Source: Cardinalis cardinalis (Eukaryota; Chordata; Aves; Passeriformes; Cardinalidae). Taken from it: a stretch of DNA of 64,000 bases. A model generated the notes under the pieces. It was given only the letters and a program-made list of their open reading frames with translations, was not told where the DNA came from and did not search any database. Position 1 is the first letter of the stretch. Every line of letters begins with the position of its first letter. Positions 1-12,542 of this stretch are shown here, in pieces. Location: assembly GCA_014549065.1 (NCBI GenBank), contig JACDOX010000003.1, positions 12,992,462-13,056,461 of the forward strand, in the 5' to 3' direction. The translations under genes and the position numbers were made by a program.

Positions 1-1853
1 AGTTTGAGCTGCTACATTCTTGTCCTCAGTTCTTCAGCAAAGCTTTTCTCTGTGCAAGTTGTGGAACATCAAAATAGGACCCTCAGCTGAGCCCAAAAAG
101 GACCTAAAGCCAATGGAGAACAGTACTTTACATGTTGCCAACAGTATGTACACAAAAGAATTTTTAGAGAAAGATCCCTGACAGAAAATTTTCTGCACTG
201 GCCAAGATTAAGTTAATACAAGCACTAAATTTAAAACACAGAAAACATACTGCATATGAGAGATTCTCAGACTGAATGTCAGCTTACATGCTTCGTCTTT
301 CTCCACATCTCCGGCCTGCATTTTTGCTCCTGAAATGTCACTGCAAATCGTGCCAAAAAACTTCCAAGAAAAATAAATTAATGAAAAAAAATCCCAACAA
401 ATACAAAATCCCTTATATAAATGGGTCATTAATTTCTGACATAAATTTCCAAATGCATTACCTGCAGCAGGAGATCACTCTCAGTTTCTCATTACATCCT
501 GACCTCAAATACTGACAGGGTGTTTTTTCTAAAGCTATTACACACATCCAAATGAGACATTTCACTTGCCTTGTAAAATGAAGCATTTCAATTGCATTCA
601 AGGGAATGCTGCAGAGAAGACTGGACTACNTTTAGCAGAGTTTTACTTCTCTCCCCTACCAAATGAAGCAATTTGTATTAGTCTATGCCATTTAAGCTAC
701 CATGAACCTGAATCAGGGCATCGATGGTGCTAGCACATATTGTCCTGCTGACCTTAACTGTAAGCAGCAACGTTACAGGCAGACAGTTACAGGAACGGCC
801 TTTAACCACTGCAGAAAAACATGTCAGAGCTCACCTGACACAGCCTAAAGTATGTGCCTGCTGGCTCAGCCTTTCCAGAAGTTCCCTTTCTGTCTCCAAG
901 CAGCAGTGAAACCCCACTGCTGCTGTGTTGAGCTTCCAAAGAATGCCCACCACCTTCCNACTGGTACCAGCATCAGAGGTGTTTGGCCCACAGACACCTT
1001 CCTGCCAGCCAGACCTTCAGGTAAAGCTGACAAACACNCCATTCTATACAACATTATGGATGGAGGGGATTGCCTGCTTCTCAAGAATCAAAGAATCACA
1101 ACAACAACTCTGTGTCTTGCCACTGCTGCAAAATCAGGCACATTTAAATTTCACACTCTAAAACTCTGTCAGATGCTACCCACTCCTAACAACAACAACA
1201 ACAACATCATCTCCTTGCAAATACAGAGAGAGGAAAAGTAGTCTATGAAAGCATCAGGGTTGCCAGAAAGATAAAATTTGTGAAAATACCCAGTCACAGT
1301 AAAGTCTATCAGAGTTAGAGACTGTGTGACACCTGCTCCACTGCTTCTGACATCTGAAAACACAGCTTTGGCAAGGGGGATCAGAAAACTTCCCATTAAA
1401 CAGCACCTAATAATCTGGTGTTGGGAGGATTTCCCATCTGTAGGTTTATGGATGAATGCTTTCCTACACTCCAAAAAAGGTCGTAGTTCCTCATCTGCCC
1501 ACTGCAACTGTTTCCTTCTATAAAGAAACACTACCCCAGCAAACCAAGAATTCCAGGCCTAACTGACTTGACCCTTGCCAANGCTTCTCTAATCCCAGTC
1601 ACTGAGTGAGCTTTGTCCATTAAGAGAGCAACTCGAGTTTACAAATTTGTCACTCAAATTTTTTCATGAAGTAGAACAACATCAGAATATGAATTTTAAT
1701 TATTTTCTATTTTTAATTACAGATAATTTTCTCATTTCCAAATAGTTCAGTCAAAATCCCCCAGCTCCTAAAAGCTNGACAGGTATGTGCAGAACAAAGG
1801 AATCACAATTTTAGAGAAATTTTAAAATATAAGAAAAAAAACCNCTAAGTACC
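1..1853. other. Unique noncoding sequence, probable intron
   Basis: AT-rich, CpG-poor sequence with scattered single ambiguous bases. I see no recognisable exon or RNA gene. Open frames here are short, use unremarkable residues and lack paired splice sites. The only structured element is the (AAC)6 run listed separately. If the CpG island near 33 kb is the promoter of a minus-strand gene, this stretch is intronic. Confidence 0.6.
1188..1205. repeat. (AAC)6 microsatellite
   Basis: Six perfect AAC units followed by two ATC units. It is a short simple repeat with no visible coding role. Confidence 0.9.
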
Positions 1854-2169
1854 TGTGCAGGTTTTGGCTGGGATTTAGTTAATTTTCTTCACAGTAGCTC
1901 TAACACAGGGATGTTGTAGATACTGCCAGCATTTCTCACACAGCATTAAGACCTTTTCTGCCTCTCACCCCACCCCAGCAGTGAGGAGCCTGAGGGGCAC
2001 ANGAAATTGGGAGGGACAGAGCCGGGACAGCTGAGCAAAGGGATATTCCATATCANANGATGTCAGGNTCAGCATACAAAGCTCTGCCACTCAAAGCTCA
2101 CTCCCATGGGGAGGCAGTGAATGAGCAGCTGTGTGGTGCTTAGTTGCTGGTTGGGATTAAACCATAACA
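1854..2169 (+). mobile_element. Solo LTR, ERVL-like avian endogenous retrovirus
   Basis: This is a short LTR of about 316 bases. It opens with a diagnostic avian LTR start (GGTTTTGGCTGGGATTTAG, followed by TTAATTTTCTTCACAGTAGCT-like sequence) and closes with GGGATTAAACCATAACA. The start resembles that of the LTRs at 12543 and 50942, so it belongs to a related family. No retroviral gag, pol or env reading frame lies beside it, so it is a solo LTR left by recombination. Flanking 5-mers (GTACC and GTATT) are only partly alike, so a target-site duplication is not certain. Several ambiguous bases lie inside it. Confidence 0.8.
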
Positions 2170-4690
2170 GTATTTTATGAGATTGTAGCAGCCTGCACTA
2201 TGCTTTCATCTTCTCTATTTCTACCTTCTCTACAGAATTACATCTCATTTTGAAATGAGATTCCTATCCANCCATATATATTATATTACACTGTCTTGCC
2301 TGCAGACTTCCACACGCCCTAGGTAAAAGCAAAACCAGCAGAATCAGAGACATATGGCCTCCATTGCACATTTGACTCTGTTTGTCATTATAAGGAAATG
2401 CTACTAGAGAACTGCAGGCACACGAAGCCTGAGATGAACACAATTTTTCTGATGCAGTTTAAAGCTAATATTGTTGNACCAGAAAGACTGAAAAAAACTC
2501 AGAGTGAGATTCAAAAATTTAAGCATTTCAGAAAGGAATTATTTTGGTTTTCACTCAGATTTTATTTAAATAGAAGAAAAAAAATATTAGGTCAAACACG
2601 CAAACATCAGCATGCCACTGTTTGTGAAACTATAAGAAATACCAAGATTCAGACATTTGTCTTCAGTATCTTGAGATTAGCAATGAGTATGATTTTATAT
2701 TTGCTGTAGTCTCCTGTCTAAAGACAAATATAATAATTATATGCATAAACACAACCAGAGTCAGGAGCACCCAGTACATATTAACAAGTATCCTCACAGC
2801 TGTCCTTTTAGCCTTTTGTGTCACTAGGAATGAACACACCTAGTAAAAACAACATAAAATGTTATAAATACAGAACTGGTGTTTTCCAGTACTGTTTTAT
2901 ATCTTTCTAATGACTGCATGTAGAAGTTTTCTATGCACACCATTATTTGGTATTTCCTGGTTTTTGGAAGTTTGAGATTAGCCACTTCAGACTAGTTAAG
3001 CACCTCAGATAAGTGTCATGACATCTGAGGACTTCAAAACCCTTTCCTTTAAATGCCTGCATGAACATATGCATGGAAGCGCACAAACATTCCAGAATAT
3101 TCCTCATTTGCAGAGTCCAGTCCCGTTACTGTCCCTGGTCACGCTTGTCTCTATCACAGAATGCAGCTGTTGCCTCTGCATTCTCCCTCCTGCTCAGCTA
3201 CTGCAGCCAGACTCTCTACTGGTCACCACACTGTGCCTGAAACCCATTGGCTGCAGATCAGAAAACAGGATGCAAGAAATAAAGCATCTCACTGATTCCA
3301 CATGTAGCTCTGGATTCCTACAGAAAGGAGGCTTACACTCCCCCACTGTTTATCACCTCCTCCTGAGGATATCTGAAATGCCTGACTACACGGTCTGAGG
3401 AAGAAGCAGATGTCTCAGATCTACAGCTTTGCAGGCTGCTCACTTGGAAATGGGCAGTAAGGGGTAAAGGTTTGGAAAATGTGCAGCNGCACATCAGGAA
3501 CTCAGTTATGCTACTTAACACTATAAAGTCCATATCTGAGAGACCACAGACCTATCTGCTAAAAATAAAAAAGGGACAAAGTTGAAAGTGGGATATGTGA
3601 GGAAGGACAGACCTTAGCACCTGGGTCAGTGTCCTTCTGTCTCCTATCCTCAGATTTCAGCTAAGGGCAGGAATGGCTCTAAGCAGGTACCACAGACACA
3701 CTGCCATGTCCAGTCAGTGTTGCAATAAAATGGTTAGGCATCAGTAAGTTCTGTACCTCATTCTGATAAAACCCATTGCTCTTTGACCTTGTTATGCTCT
3801 CCCCTTCCTAAGCAGAGANGGTACCATGCATGTAACCCAGGGAAAGCCTGTGCTTCTCCCCTCTTGTCAGCTGACTTGCTTCCCTCTCCCAGTTCCAGTG
3901 TGTGAGAAGCCAGACCACTGCTTATGCGGGCTGCACAGGCATTTGTGTTTTCACAGAGATGTGGTGTGTGAGGGGTCCTCAGGTCCTCCCTGCACATGGN
4001 GTTGCAGCTCCATTATATGAGAATCCTGCAGAGGAATGCTCTAGCCCTTAACAAGGTCACAATAAGAGTGGCTCGAAAGAAAGCTACTGACTGGCATCTC
4101 CCCTAACTCCATTAATATTTCATCCAAACAGTTTACAAGTATTCAGTGGTATAACCATTTCTTTTGATACTGACATCACAAAAGATTCTGGCTGTATTTT
4201 CTATCACCGGTCACCCTTGGTTACGAGCAAGGCTGCTAGCAAACCCTCTCCCTGTACAGCCTTTGAATGCTGGGCCTGTCCTATCCAAGTGAAGCTTTCT
4301 TTTACACAAGTTTCAGTGGGGCTTCCCCAGAGACTGGTGTCACTGTACGAGCTGNTGTTCCCTCATGACAGGTGACTGACACCTTTAAACAGTGACCACC
4401 TCAGAGACCTGGAGGTGTAACAATTAATTCTGCCTCTGTAGAATATAGCTGGGGCTGAGAAGNATCCAAACCAGTAGTTTATATGAAGGTCATCAATGCC
4501 ATCCTGCATGAGAGCAATGGAGATCAATTTAAAAAGCACATAAAGAAAGGTCAGCTCTGCATTATTTACAGCAACTTACTGGAATGAAAAACAGAGCTGC
4601 AGGAGAGGACACAAGCAAATACTGTATAGAGCTATGTTTCCATGTTTCAACAGATAGGTAGCAGTGGAAAGTAAATACTCTAACTACTGA

Positions 4691-4779
4691 CATACATACA
4701 CACACACACACACATATATATATATATGTATGTAAATATATATATGTGTGTGTGTGTGCAAATATATGTATATATATAG
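4691..4779. repeat. Compound CA/TA/TG microsatellite with a perfect inverted repeat
   Basis: A (CA)8 run at 4699-4714 passes into a TA run, then a second TA run passes into a TG run ending at 4758. The block at 4701-4723 is the exact reverse complement of 4736-4758, giving a 23-bp perfect stem with a loop of about 12 bases. The alternating purine-pyrimidine pattern is the kind that can adopt Z-DNA or cruciform forms. That is known chemistry; its occurrence here is inference. Confidence 0.9.
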
Positions 4780-6465
4780 GCAGGCACATAGACATACAAA
4801 GGATGCATAAAATGCTTCATNAAATAATCATACTTTTAAGTAAAATAAATTTGAAAATAAACTAAGTATCATTATTTTTTTAAAAATAGCATTCTAAACA
4901 TTGAAAAACTTCCCCAAAACACATGTGGCAGTACACCTCTTAAACAAAATATAGGAATTCAAATTCAAAAAAATGTCAAATTTCTGGAGGGAAGTCATGT
5001 TGCACAGCAGCAGGCTTTTCCATGAAAGGATATTTTACATGATAGAAGAGCTATTTCCTAGTGAACATTCAAGGGACTTAGGCACAACCTCTGCAAATTC
5101 CTCCCATCCTCTTTCCATAATGATTAGAAGCCAAACAATTTTTAAGCCAGATCCTTTCTAAAATTGCACAACTTGCCATGTGAAGCAGAGTCAGTAATCT
5201 AAAGCCAACATTTTCCCATCTAAACTGATGTACATATCATGTGTTTGAACTCCCTGTCCACCTGGTTTTGTCATCTGAACAACTATCNAATGTACTGCTC
5301 AAAGTCAGAGTGGTCAAAAGCACATGTAATTCTAAACTGAGGTGACAGCATTCCTACTGCTCTTCTTTTTGATCCATCCAATTTATACCACCCATTTACC
5401 AGAGAAGGGAACGCTCAGCAACACCGACTCTACTCCACAACAAGAAGCTCTAGTGAACTACAAAAATACCAGAAGGCTGAAATAGTATAAGGCAGAAAGT
5501 CTCCTAACAATTTTTCATTTCATGGTAGGAAATTATNGACTCATTAAATCTTTGAATTTTGGAAAAAATGAGGAGTCTTTTTCTAGAAAGTTTATATAAA
5601 GAACATAAAACAGCTCAAATAGAAGAGACAGAAAAAACTCATCTCAGCAGCCCAGTGACAAGAGAAAGTCTCCAGCCCACTGAAGACTTAGTGCCTGTTC
5701 CAAACCTGCNTGCTGCTACATTAGAAGAGTACTTTAACCCCTAGGCCATTCTTAAAAGAAAAGGATTTTCTCTAAATAGTTTTCTTATTTCCCTCAAACA
5801 CATCTATTAGCCTCCTAGAACCAGGTAAGAGCCAGCAAAGGCACATTCCCACTCCAGAGCTCCAACAGCAGGAAACTCAGCACCACTGCATAATTCCCAC
5901 AACTACCCAGTGTCTGCTCAGGATAAAACATCCACTTGCTGGCTCCTGATGCTCACCACTTCAGGGACTGCATGCAGGGGCTCCATACCCTCCCTACTCT
6001 GCAGGAGAATGTTGCTGGAAGCCTAGAGCCTGTGTTCTGCTGGCTGGCATCCTAAAGGAACATCTGCAGAGCATCACTTTAATTCAGCATAATCTGAATT
6101 CCCAGTTTTACTATGTATATCATACTAGGAGAGCTGAGCCCAATTCACAATAGATGAATTCAGCTACATGGTCAGTAAATGGTTTTCTCTGATAGGCAGG
6201 AGGGAGGGATGGGGGTTCTGCAAAAAAAAATTCAGACTGAGAAAACTCACTTTCCACAGTAAGACTTGCCAAAATAAACATTAGCCTCTTGCTCTTCCTC
6301 AAACGCCTCAAAATATCTTCCTAAACATACAGATAAAGAGCAGTGAAATAGCAAAAAACAATCCACTCCAACTCTGCATCTGCATGACCCTCCTGCAAAA
6401 CAACAGAAGAGGTTAACTTCCAATTTTTACAGACAAAGTATTATCTGCCAAGCTGTTCTTGCCCG

Positions 6466-6560
6466 GGACTTTGAGCTATTAAGCCATTTACGCTGGCTCC
6501 TATTTCAGCTCGGAACCGGGTGCCAAGAGACGGCGCTGGCTCATTTGCTTTTGCGGTTGC
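6466..6560. promoter_or_regulatory. Small CpG-rich patch in CpG-poor DNA, possible regulatory element
   Basis: About seven CpG dinucleotides occur in roughly 100 bases (contexts CCCGGG, TACGCT, CTCGGA, ACCGGG, GACGGCGC, TGCGGT), whereas surrounding kilobases carry very few. Retained CpGs in a bird intron can mark an unmethylated enhancer or a small alternative promoter. No TATA box, start codon context or splice donor was identified, so the function is a guess. Confidence 0.3.
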
Positions 6561-7450
6561 CCAAATGTGGACTGCTACAAGAGCACAGCATGGGAATGCT
6601 AACAGGCAAGGATGGAAAGTGGCAGCACCACTTGCCTCAATCACAGTGTTTTCTCTAAACAGTAAGAGCAGAAGTTAAAAAGCAAATGTCAGGAAGTGCT
6701 CAAATTCACACTTGTTTTGGACATCATAAATTATCACAAGGAATCAAACTTCTACCAGTAGGCTGGCAGAGTATAGTAAATTTTCAATGTTGGAATAAAC
6801 CTCAAGTTCAAANCTATTCTGATTTCAGCCTTCTTTCTATTAAGTATTCAAAGTCCACGTCACCTTTCTTTCTTGCTCAGACATCTCTGAAGAACCAGTT
6901 TACTGTTGCTAGATGTGCAAGGCTGGCTCTCAGCAAATATAATCCTTTGAATTCAAAGAGCTACATGGACTTGAACCAGCTGCTTGCTGGTCCCACAGGA
7001 GCCCCTCCAGCTGCAGACAGAGAAGGAGAAGTCAGCAGAGATGCCCTGACCAAGCACACCAGGAAGCACATAGTCATGATGAATTGGCAAGTTTACAGCG
7101 AGTNTGGGGAAAGGAAGCATTTTACCAGAGCTCTGAAAGCGCTCCCTGAATAAAGGGCTTCTGAAGGGAGCTGATAAGGCCAGGTGCTCAACTGGAGGCA
7201 AGACAGACCTGAAGAAGCCTTAGTGTGGTGAGACCTCAGGTAAGTAACATATATTCAAAGTATAGGTAAGCATACTTTATGAGTCAGTGAGGTTATGTAT
7301 ATGCTTGAAGGTAAATACCTGATTTAAATGTGGCAAAGCAGTCTGAACCTTCCAAAACCAAACACTGAAATTAAATGCATCTTTCATTNTCTATAACCAA
7401 GACACTTCATATAGCTCCTTTGAAGAAGATGCAAATTTTTCCTTGAACAG

Positions 7451-7533
7451 TATTTAAATTATTATATATTATATACATAATATATGTATATTATATATAT
7501 ATGTATATATTATATACAAAATATATGTACATA
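7451..7533. repeat. AT-rich low-complexity tract
   Basis: Nearly pure A/T sequence made of irregular TATATA, ATTATA and ATATGTATA units, with several short self-complementary segments. It is consistent with a decayed TA microsatellite. Confidence 0.85.
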
Positions 7534-8737
7534 AAAGCTCTAACAAATGTTTACAAGTTTCTCTAGTAAAATCACCTGATGTATATCCACAATGAACAGA
7601 CACAGGCCCAGCAGTACTCCCATATTAACAGTACCTGTAGAGTCAGACACTACACTGTTTTCACCACATTTTGATATTCTCAGATTTACAACACATACCA
7701 GTCTTCCTCTCCTCCCCCACCTTCCTACTGCTGAGGAAAACATTGATTTTCTAATGTTAACAAAAAGTATTCCTGGAAACAACAACAAAAGCACAGAACT
7801 AAGTTAACCCATAATTGCTTATTGTTTCATACAGTCCTTCAATCTAATTGCTATTACACATGAATAAGCAGCTATTAGAGCATTCACTGGACTTTGAACG
7901 GTACTTTTAGAGGTAAAACCCAAAGCCATCATTTTTTCAACTGAAACCCATATAACCTAGCAACATCACCATTAATTGCAGAAGTACAGTCAATCAATGC
8001 AGACTGCCAAAAATAGGCAAAAGTGCCTTAACCAGTCCCCCCTTCCACACCCTCCCCAATAGTCAGGGGACAATCTCAAAAAACTTGTCTGTTTCTGAAA
8101 GCCAACAGNATATGAAGTGTTGCTGACATGCATGAACTGAGGTCCCTGTTTAGACAGGTATATTAAAGTTTTGGATTTTTATTTAAATTACAGGTTTCTT
8201 AACTCGGAAAGGACAACCCAGAGATAAAGCTGTCTGACCAGCTGCAACATATGGACAGCAAATGGAGTAATTTTATCAACAGAATAAGAAGAAGATACTT
8301 TATTTATTGAGGAACATTTTCAAGAAAATAAAAGTATGTCTNATTTTAAGGTACTTTTCTCAAAGACAGGTAAGCTCACTTACACTGTATAGCACAGATA
8401 CACATTTTAGAGCATCTTTCAGCTCATTTGTCTGTGCCTATTCACTCTAAGCGATCCACCTTTGGCATGCCAGAATCCATGAAATTATAAAACCTGTGGA
8501 CAAGCCTTTCTTTGCATCTGTCCAGAATTTCTGAAGATTAACCTTTAACACAGCTTTGGAGGGTAAGGTAAAATACTACTTGCTGCACAGAATTCAGTGT
8601 TCAAGAGTTAAGCTTTAACTTGTAGTTATCACTGCAGGCCCTACCAGCTGAAACTCTCAGTTTGCTGAAGGATGCCAAACCCACTTTACTTGGGCAAACA
8701 CGGATACCAGCAGGTTTCAGATACTGGATTGGGTTTG

Positions 8738-9808
8738 TGTGACAGTGTTTTGATAGTGGCGGGGTTACAGGCTTGGCTTCTGTGAGAAACTGCCAGAAGT
8801 TTCCCTCATGTCCAATAGAGTCAATGCTACTTAGCTTCAAGATGCACCTGCCACTGGCCAAGGTCAATCCCACCAGCAACCACGGCAATGCCTCTGGAAT
8901 AACAGCAAAGAAGGGCAGGGTGAACAAAGCTGTGCAGCAGCAATTGCAGGTGGAGTGAGGACTATGAAAGAATATGTGAAAGGAACAGCTCTGCAGACAC
9001 CAAGATCAGTAGAGAAGGAGGGGCAGGAGGTTCTGCAGGCACCAGAGCTGAGATACTCCTGCAGCCCGTGCAGGACACCACGCCAGAGCAAGTGGGTGCC
9101 TGAAGAAGGCTGTATCCCTGTGGGAAGCCCTCACTGGAACAAGCTCCTGGCCTGTGGACCCTTGGAAAGAGAAGCCCATGCCAGAGCAAGTTTGCTGGTA
9201 GGACGTGTGATGCCGTGGGGAGCCCACGCTGGAGCAGGCTGTGCCTGAAGGACTGCAGCCCATGGGAAGGGACCCTTGCTGGTGCAGCACAGGAATCCAC
9301 ACTGGTGCAGTTTGTGAACAACTGTAGCTCATGAGAAGCCCCACTATGGAGAACTTCACATAGGGCTAACGTTCCTGGGCAGGGACCCCACAGAAGAGCA
9401 AGGGAAGAGTGTGGGGAATCCTTCCCCTGAGGAGGAAGGATCAGCAGATGCAATGTGTAATGAAGTGAGCATGACCCACATTACCCACCCACCAGCACTG
9501 CTCTGGAGAGGAGTTAGAGAACTTGGGAGTAAAGTTAAGCCTGAGAAGAAGGNAGGGCTGGGGGGAAGGTGTTTTAAAATTTAGGGTTTTTTTCTCATTA
9601 TCTTACTTTTATTGAATGGTAACAAATTAAGCTAATTTATCCAAGTCTAGTCTGTTTTGCCTGTGATGGTAATGGCTGAGTGATCTGTCACTGTCCTCCT
9701 GACCCATGAGTCTTTTGTTATGTTTTCTCTCTCCTACCCAGCTGAAGAGAGGAGGGACAGAAAGGCTTTGGTGGGCACCTGGTATCCAGCCAGAGTCAAT
9801 CCACCACA
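8738..9808 (+). mobile_element. Long solo LTR, avian ERVL-like family, about 1.07 kb
   Basis: The element starts TGTGACAGTGTTTTGATAG and ends AATCCACCACA, matching from memory the ends of a widespread avian LTR. The body carries that family's hallmark series of imperfect phrases of the type 'gcagcccgtg', 'gggaccc', 'acgctggagcag' between about 9040 and 9360, then the conserved 3' part around GTCTGTTTTGCCTGTGATGG and GCTTTGGTGGGCACCTGG. It lies in plus orientation. No internal retroviral genes flank it, so it is a solo LTR. Open frames on the minus strand across 8962-9453 are by-products of this GC-richer repeat-like sequence and not genes. I found no clear target-site duplication. Confidence 0.85.
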
Positions 9809-12542
9809 AGCACACAAAAAAGCATGTTTTGTATGGGAATCTCAAAACTGTGTTAACTGCTAAGTCTCTCTTCTCACTGCCGTTAATTAGCAACATTACA
9901 ACAGCACTGACAAGCTCTTACATATTGCATGTAGGCACTATCAAAAATCCAGCGCTGGTTAACAGAGTTACCACACTGAGCAAGCCAAAGTCTCAGCAAG
10001 TCAAACACCCAGNATCTCAACGTGCTCTAATCATCCTGTCAGCAGTAAGAACTGCTAGACAATAAACTGAGCTAGCTAGGAATTTCCCAATCAAATGGGT
10101 TTTGTTGGGGTTTGNGGAAGCTACTTCAGCACAGCCAAAACATTTCTCCAGCACCAGCTAAGCAAGGGTTCCCCAACAGCTAAGTGAAATCCCTGTTNGG
10201 CAGCTATCCTTTCCCAAAAGCCCAAATCACAGCAAAACTTGAGATAAGTAAAGTTCAGCTTAACAAAGCAGGAAGTNACTGTGGCTTGTGCAGACACAGA
10301 AGAGCTGATCACAGCATTTATTATCAAGTAAAGCGCTGTATCAGTCACGCCTTTCCTTCATTATTCTACAGCCTCACCAAGTAAAGGCAGAGGTAACTCC
10401 TGAACAGCTAGTCCTTTACAAATTGTCTGACTGTATTTTCATGAAGCCATTCACAAAGTTATCATCTTCATTCATAATGAGCAGTCCTGTCAGTCACTCA
10501 TACAGATTTCTTACTGTAGACAAAAACACTGTCAGAGCTACCACAAATTCACATCTCCAATTTAGCCACACATCAAAACAAGCAGGGCTGGCTCTGCAGG
10601 CAGCAGACATGAGATGTGACTGCATTCTGTGGTTAACAGAGCTCTGTCACTGGAATACACAAGAACCAAGGACTTTGGCTGAAGAGAGTTGCATTTATAG
10701 TTGCTCAATATCTGGACTCTCCAATAACAGAGCGAAAAAAAGAAAGACCCATGTATGAGACACAATTTACAATACAGGATGAGATTCAGCTTCATTGGCT
10801 GTCTTCCTTAAACATGAAATTTACTTGCCAATAACATTGACACACTTGCCAAGACCTGAACTTTCTCTATCACTATTTTTCCANGGGTTCTGCTCATTAA
10901 CTGAGGTCAGACAGTCTAGCCACCTTGCTCACAATCAGAGCACAGCAACAGCNAATGCTTTGGCTCTTTTTAAACTGCCTGAACTGCGCAGTTGGAAAAA
11001 AATACAAGAACTCTTTCACCACTTTATCCCCACATACACCTTNCTTTTGGACAGGCCACAAATTACTGCCTTGATCCTCCCTTCTAGCAGAATACACACT
11101 CCATCCTAGTGGCCTCAGAGAAAATTTCTTCCTTTGCTATCGAAAACAAAGATTTCCATAATTCTTCCAACCTGTTCCAACTGCCTGCTCCATAGAGGGA
11201 ACAAAAAATGGAAGTTATCACTGGCAAAGAAAAACTACCTGCTCTAATCATGAACTTTTACAGCTGAACTATTTCAAAACATACTGGAGGGGGGAAATTC
11301 TATTTTGCCTTCACTGTGGGCTGCCCTTTATGAANANGTTCACTCTTCNCCACCACACAAGGAAAGTTTCATTNAAGTCAGTGCTTCCATGTTAAAAAGG
11401 CATGAGAAANTGCACAGAATTTTTTATGAAGGCACTGGAGTCTCAGTTTCACTGTGCTTAGTGCATGATCAACCAAATCCCATAATGTCATCTCTCTCCT
11501 GGAATGCCAGCATTGACTGACAAATCTAGTAAGAGNTTTGGAGGTGGCTGCCTTGAACCCTGACATTTAGACCAGTCACACTGCTACCCATTTGTGTATG
11601 CTTTGTGATGCTTTTCACTACCAGGAACAAACACTTATCTCTCTTCATATTAACAAATGGAATAAAGAAGGGCCACCAAAAACAAAGCAGACCAAATACC
11701 CTAAAAATAAAGAATCAATTCAAGAACTCGAGAGTCTCCTTTAATCTCAATTATTTTCTCTAAAAAAAATCTGTGAAAGCTCAACTTGCTTTCAGTTTCA
11801 GACTTTGATATTGATCAAAGTAATCAGTGAGCTTTAATCTCAATTACCTGAACTCTGCATCACATAGCTGCAGTTATTTTCACTGGCAGCAGCATACATA
11901 ACCAAAAGGTGTTGCAGGGTAGAACAGGGCCACTCTCTGATTTTTTTCAGAAGTGAACTAAGACTTCATTCCTACTTCAAATCTTTTATTTTTTAGTTTT
12001 TCTATTTCTTAGGATAAGCCCATAAATCTAATTCTTAATGTTTCAATTTTGGAAGCATTTTATCGGTCCAGTCTCATGATAAATAAGACTCACAGAACTG
12101 ATTATTTTAAGGCAGANAATTATATACTTATACAGACAGTAACAAGATGCACCTATAGGCAATTAGAAAATGACCCATTTCTGACATAGGTCTGATGTTC
12201 ANATTGGGTAAAATTTCTCCAGAATTGCTCTTGCAGGACAGAGTCAGCTTGAATTTGCAAACACTATTCAGACAAGCACTTAAGTGCTACTGAATTTCCT
12301 GAAACAATTTTTTTACACGCTTTTCAGTGAAAAATGAACTTCACCGAATTTTTTAGTCTTTTTGAACTGTTTCAGAAATGTGCATGATTCTAATGAAAAT
12401 GTCACATCTGCACATACAAGAAAACGTTTTTAATGAAGAATACTCTGTTCTTAAGATCTTACAATAGGATTTTGTTCTTCTGATAATTCCTTTTTCAGTA
12501 CTACATTAAAAAGTAAGTAAAAAAAGTAGTATGATTTGGGGT
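9809..12542. other. Unique noncoding sequence
   Basis: Between two LTRs, this stretch shows no recognisable exon, RNA gene or ancient repeat that I can name. Single ambiguous bases are frequent, especially around 11335-11410. The last roughly 15 bases (12527-12540) are shared with the flank of the LTR at 50.9 kb and are discussed under findings. Confidence 0.55.

Larger units (their letters stand above)
2170..8737. other. Unique noncoding sequence, probable intron
   Basis: No gene is recognised in this 6.5-kb stretch. It holds the CA/TA/TG repeat at 4691, a small CpG-rich patch near 6500 and an AT-rich tract near 7500, each listed separately. The longest open frame (6686-7153, plus strand) ends without a supported splice context, has no recognisable domain and is within what chance would give. 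A consensus-quality splice donor (CTCAG|GTAAGT) occurs at 7239/7240 on the plus strand without a convincing partner exon. Confidence 0.6.

Noticed and set aside
276..515. Short open frames at the window start
   Set aside because: Lys/Asn-rich translation of AT-rich noncoding DNA, with no splice or start context.
6686..7153. 155-codon plus-strand open frame
   Set aside because: No recognisable domain or signal, contains ambiguous bases, and its length is compatible with chance in a window of this size.
7201..7250. Consensus splice donor CTCAG|GTAAGT on the plus strand
   Set aside because: No convincing upstream exon with a good acceptor and no open frame reaching the donor. Isolated consensus donors are expected by chance in 64 kb. 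A noncoding RNA exon cannot be excluded.
8962..9453. Minus-strand open frames of 117-163 codons
   Set aside because: They lie wholly inside the antisense of the long solo LTR at 8738-9808. The GC-richer, imperfectly repeated LTR sequence lacks stops on that strand by composition. There is no domain and no splice support.
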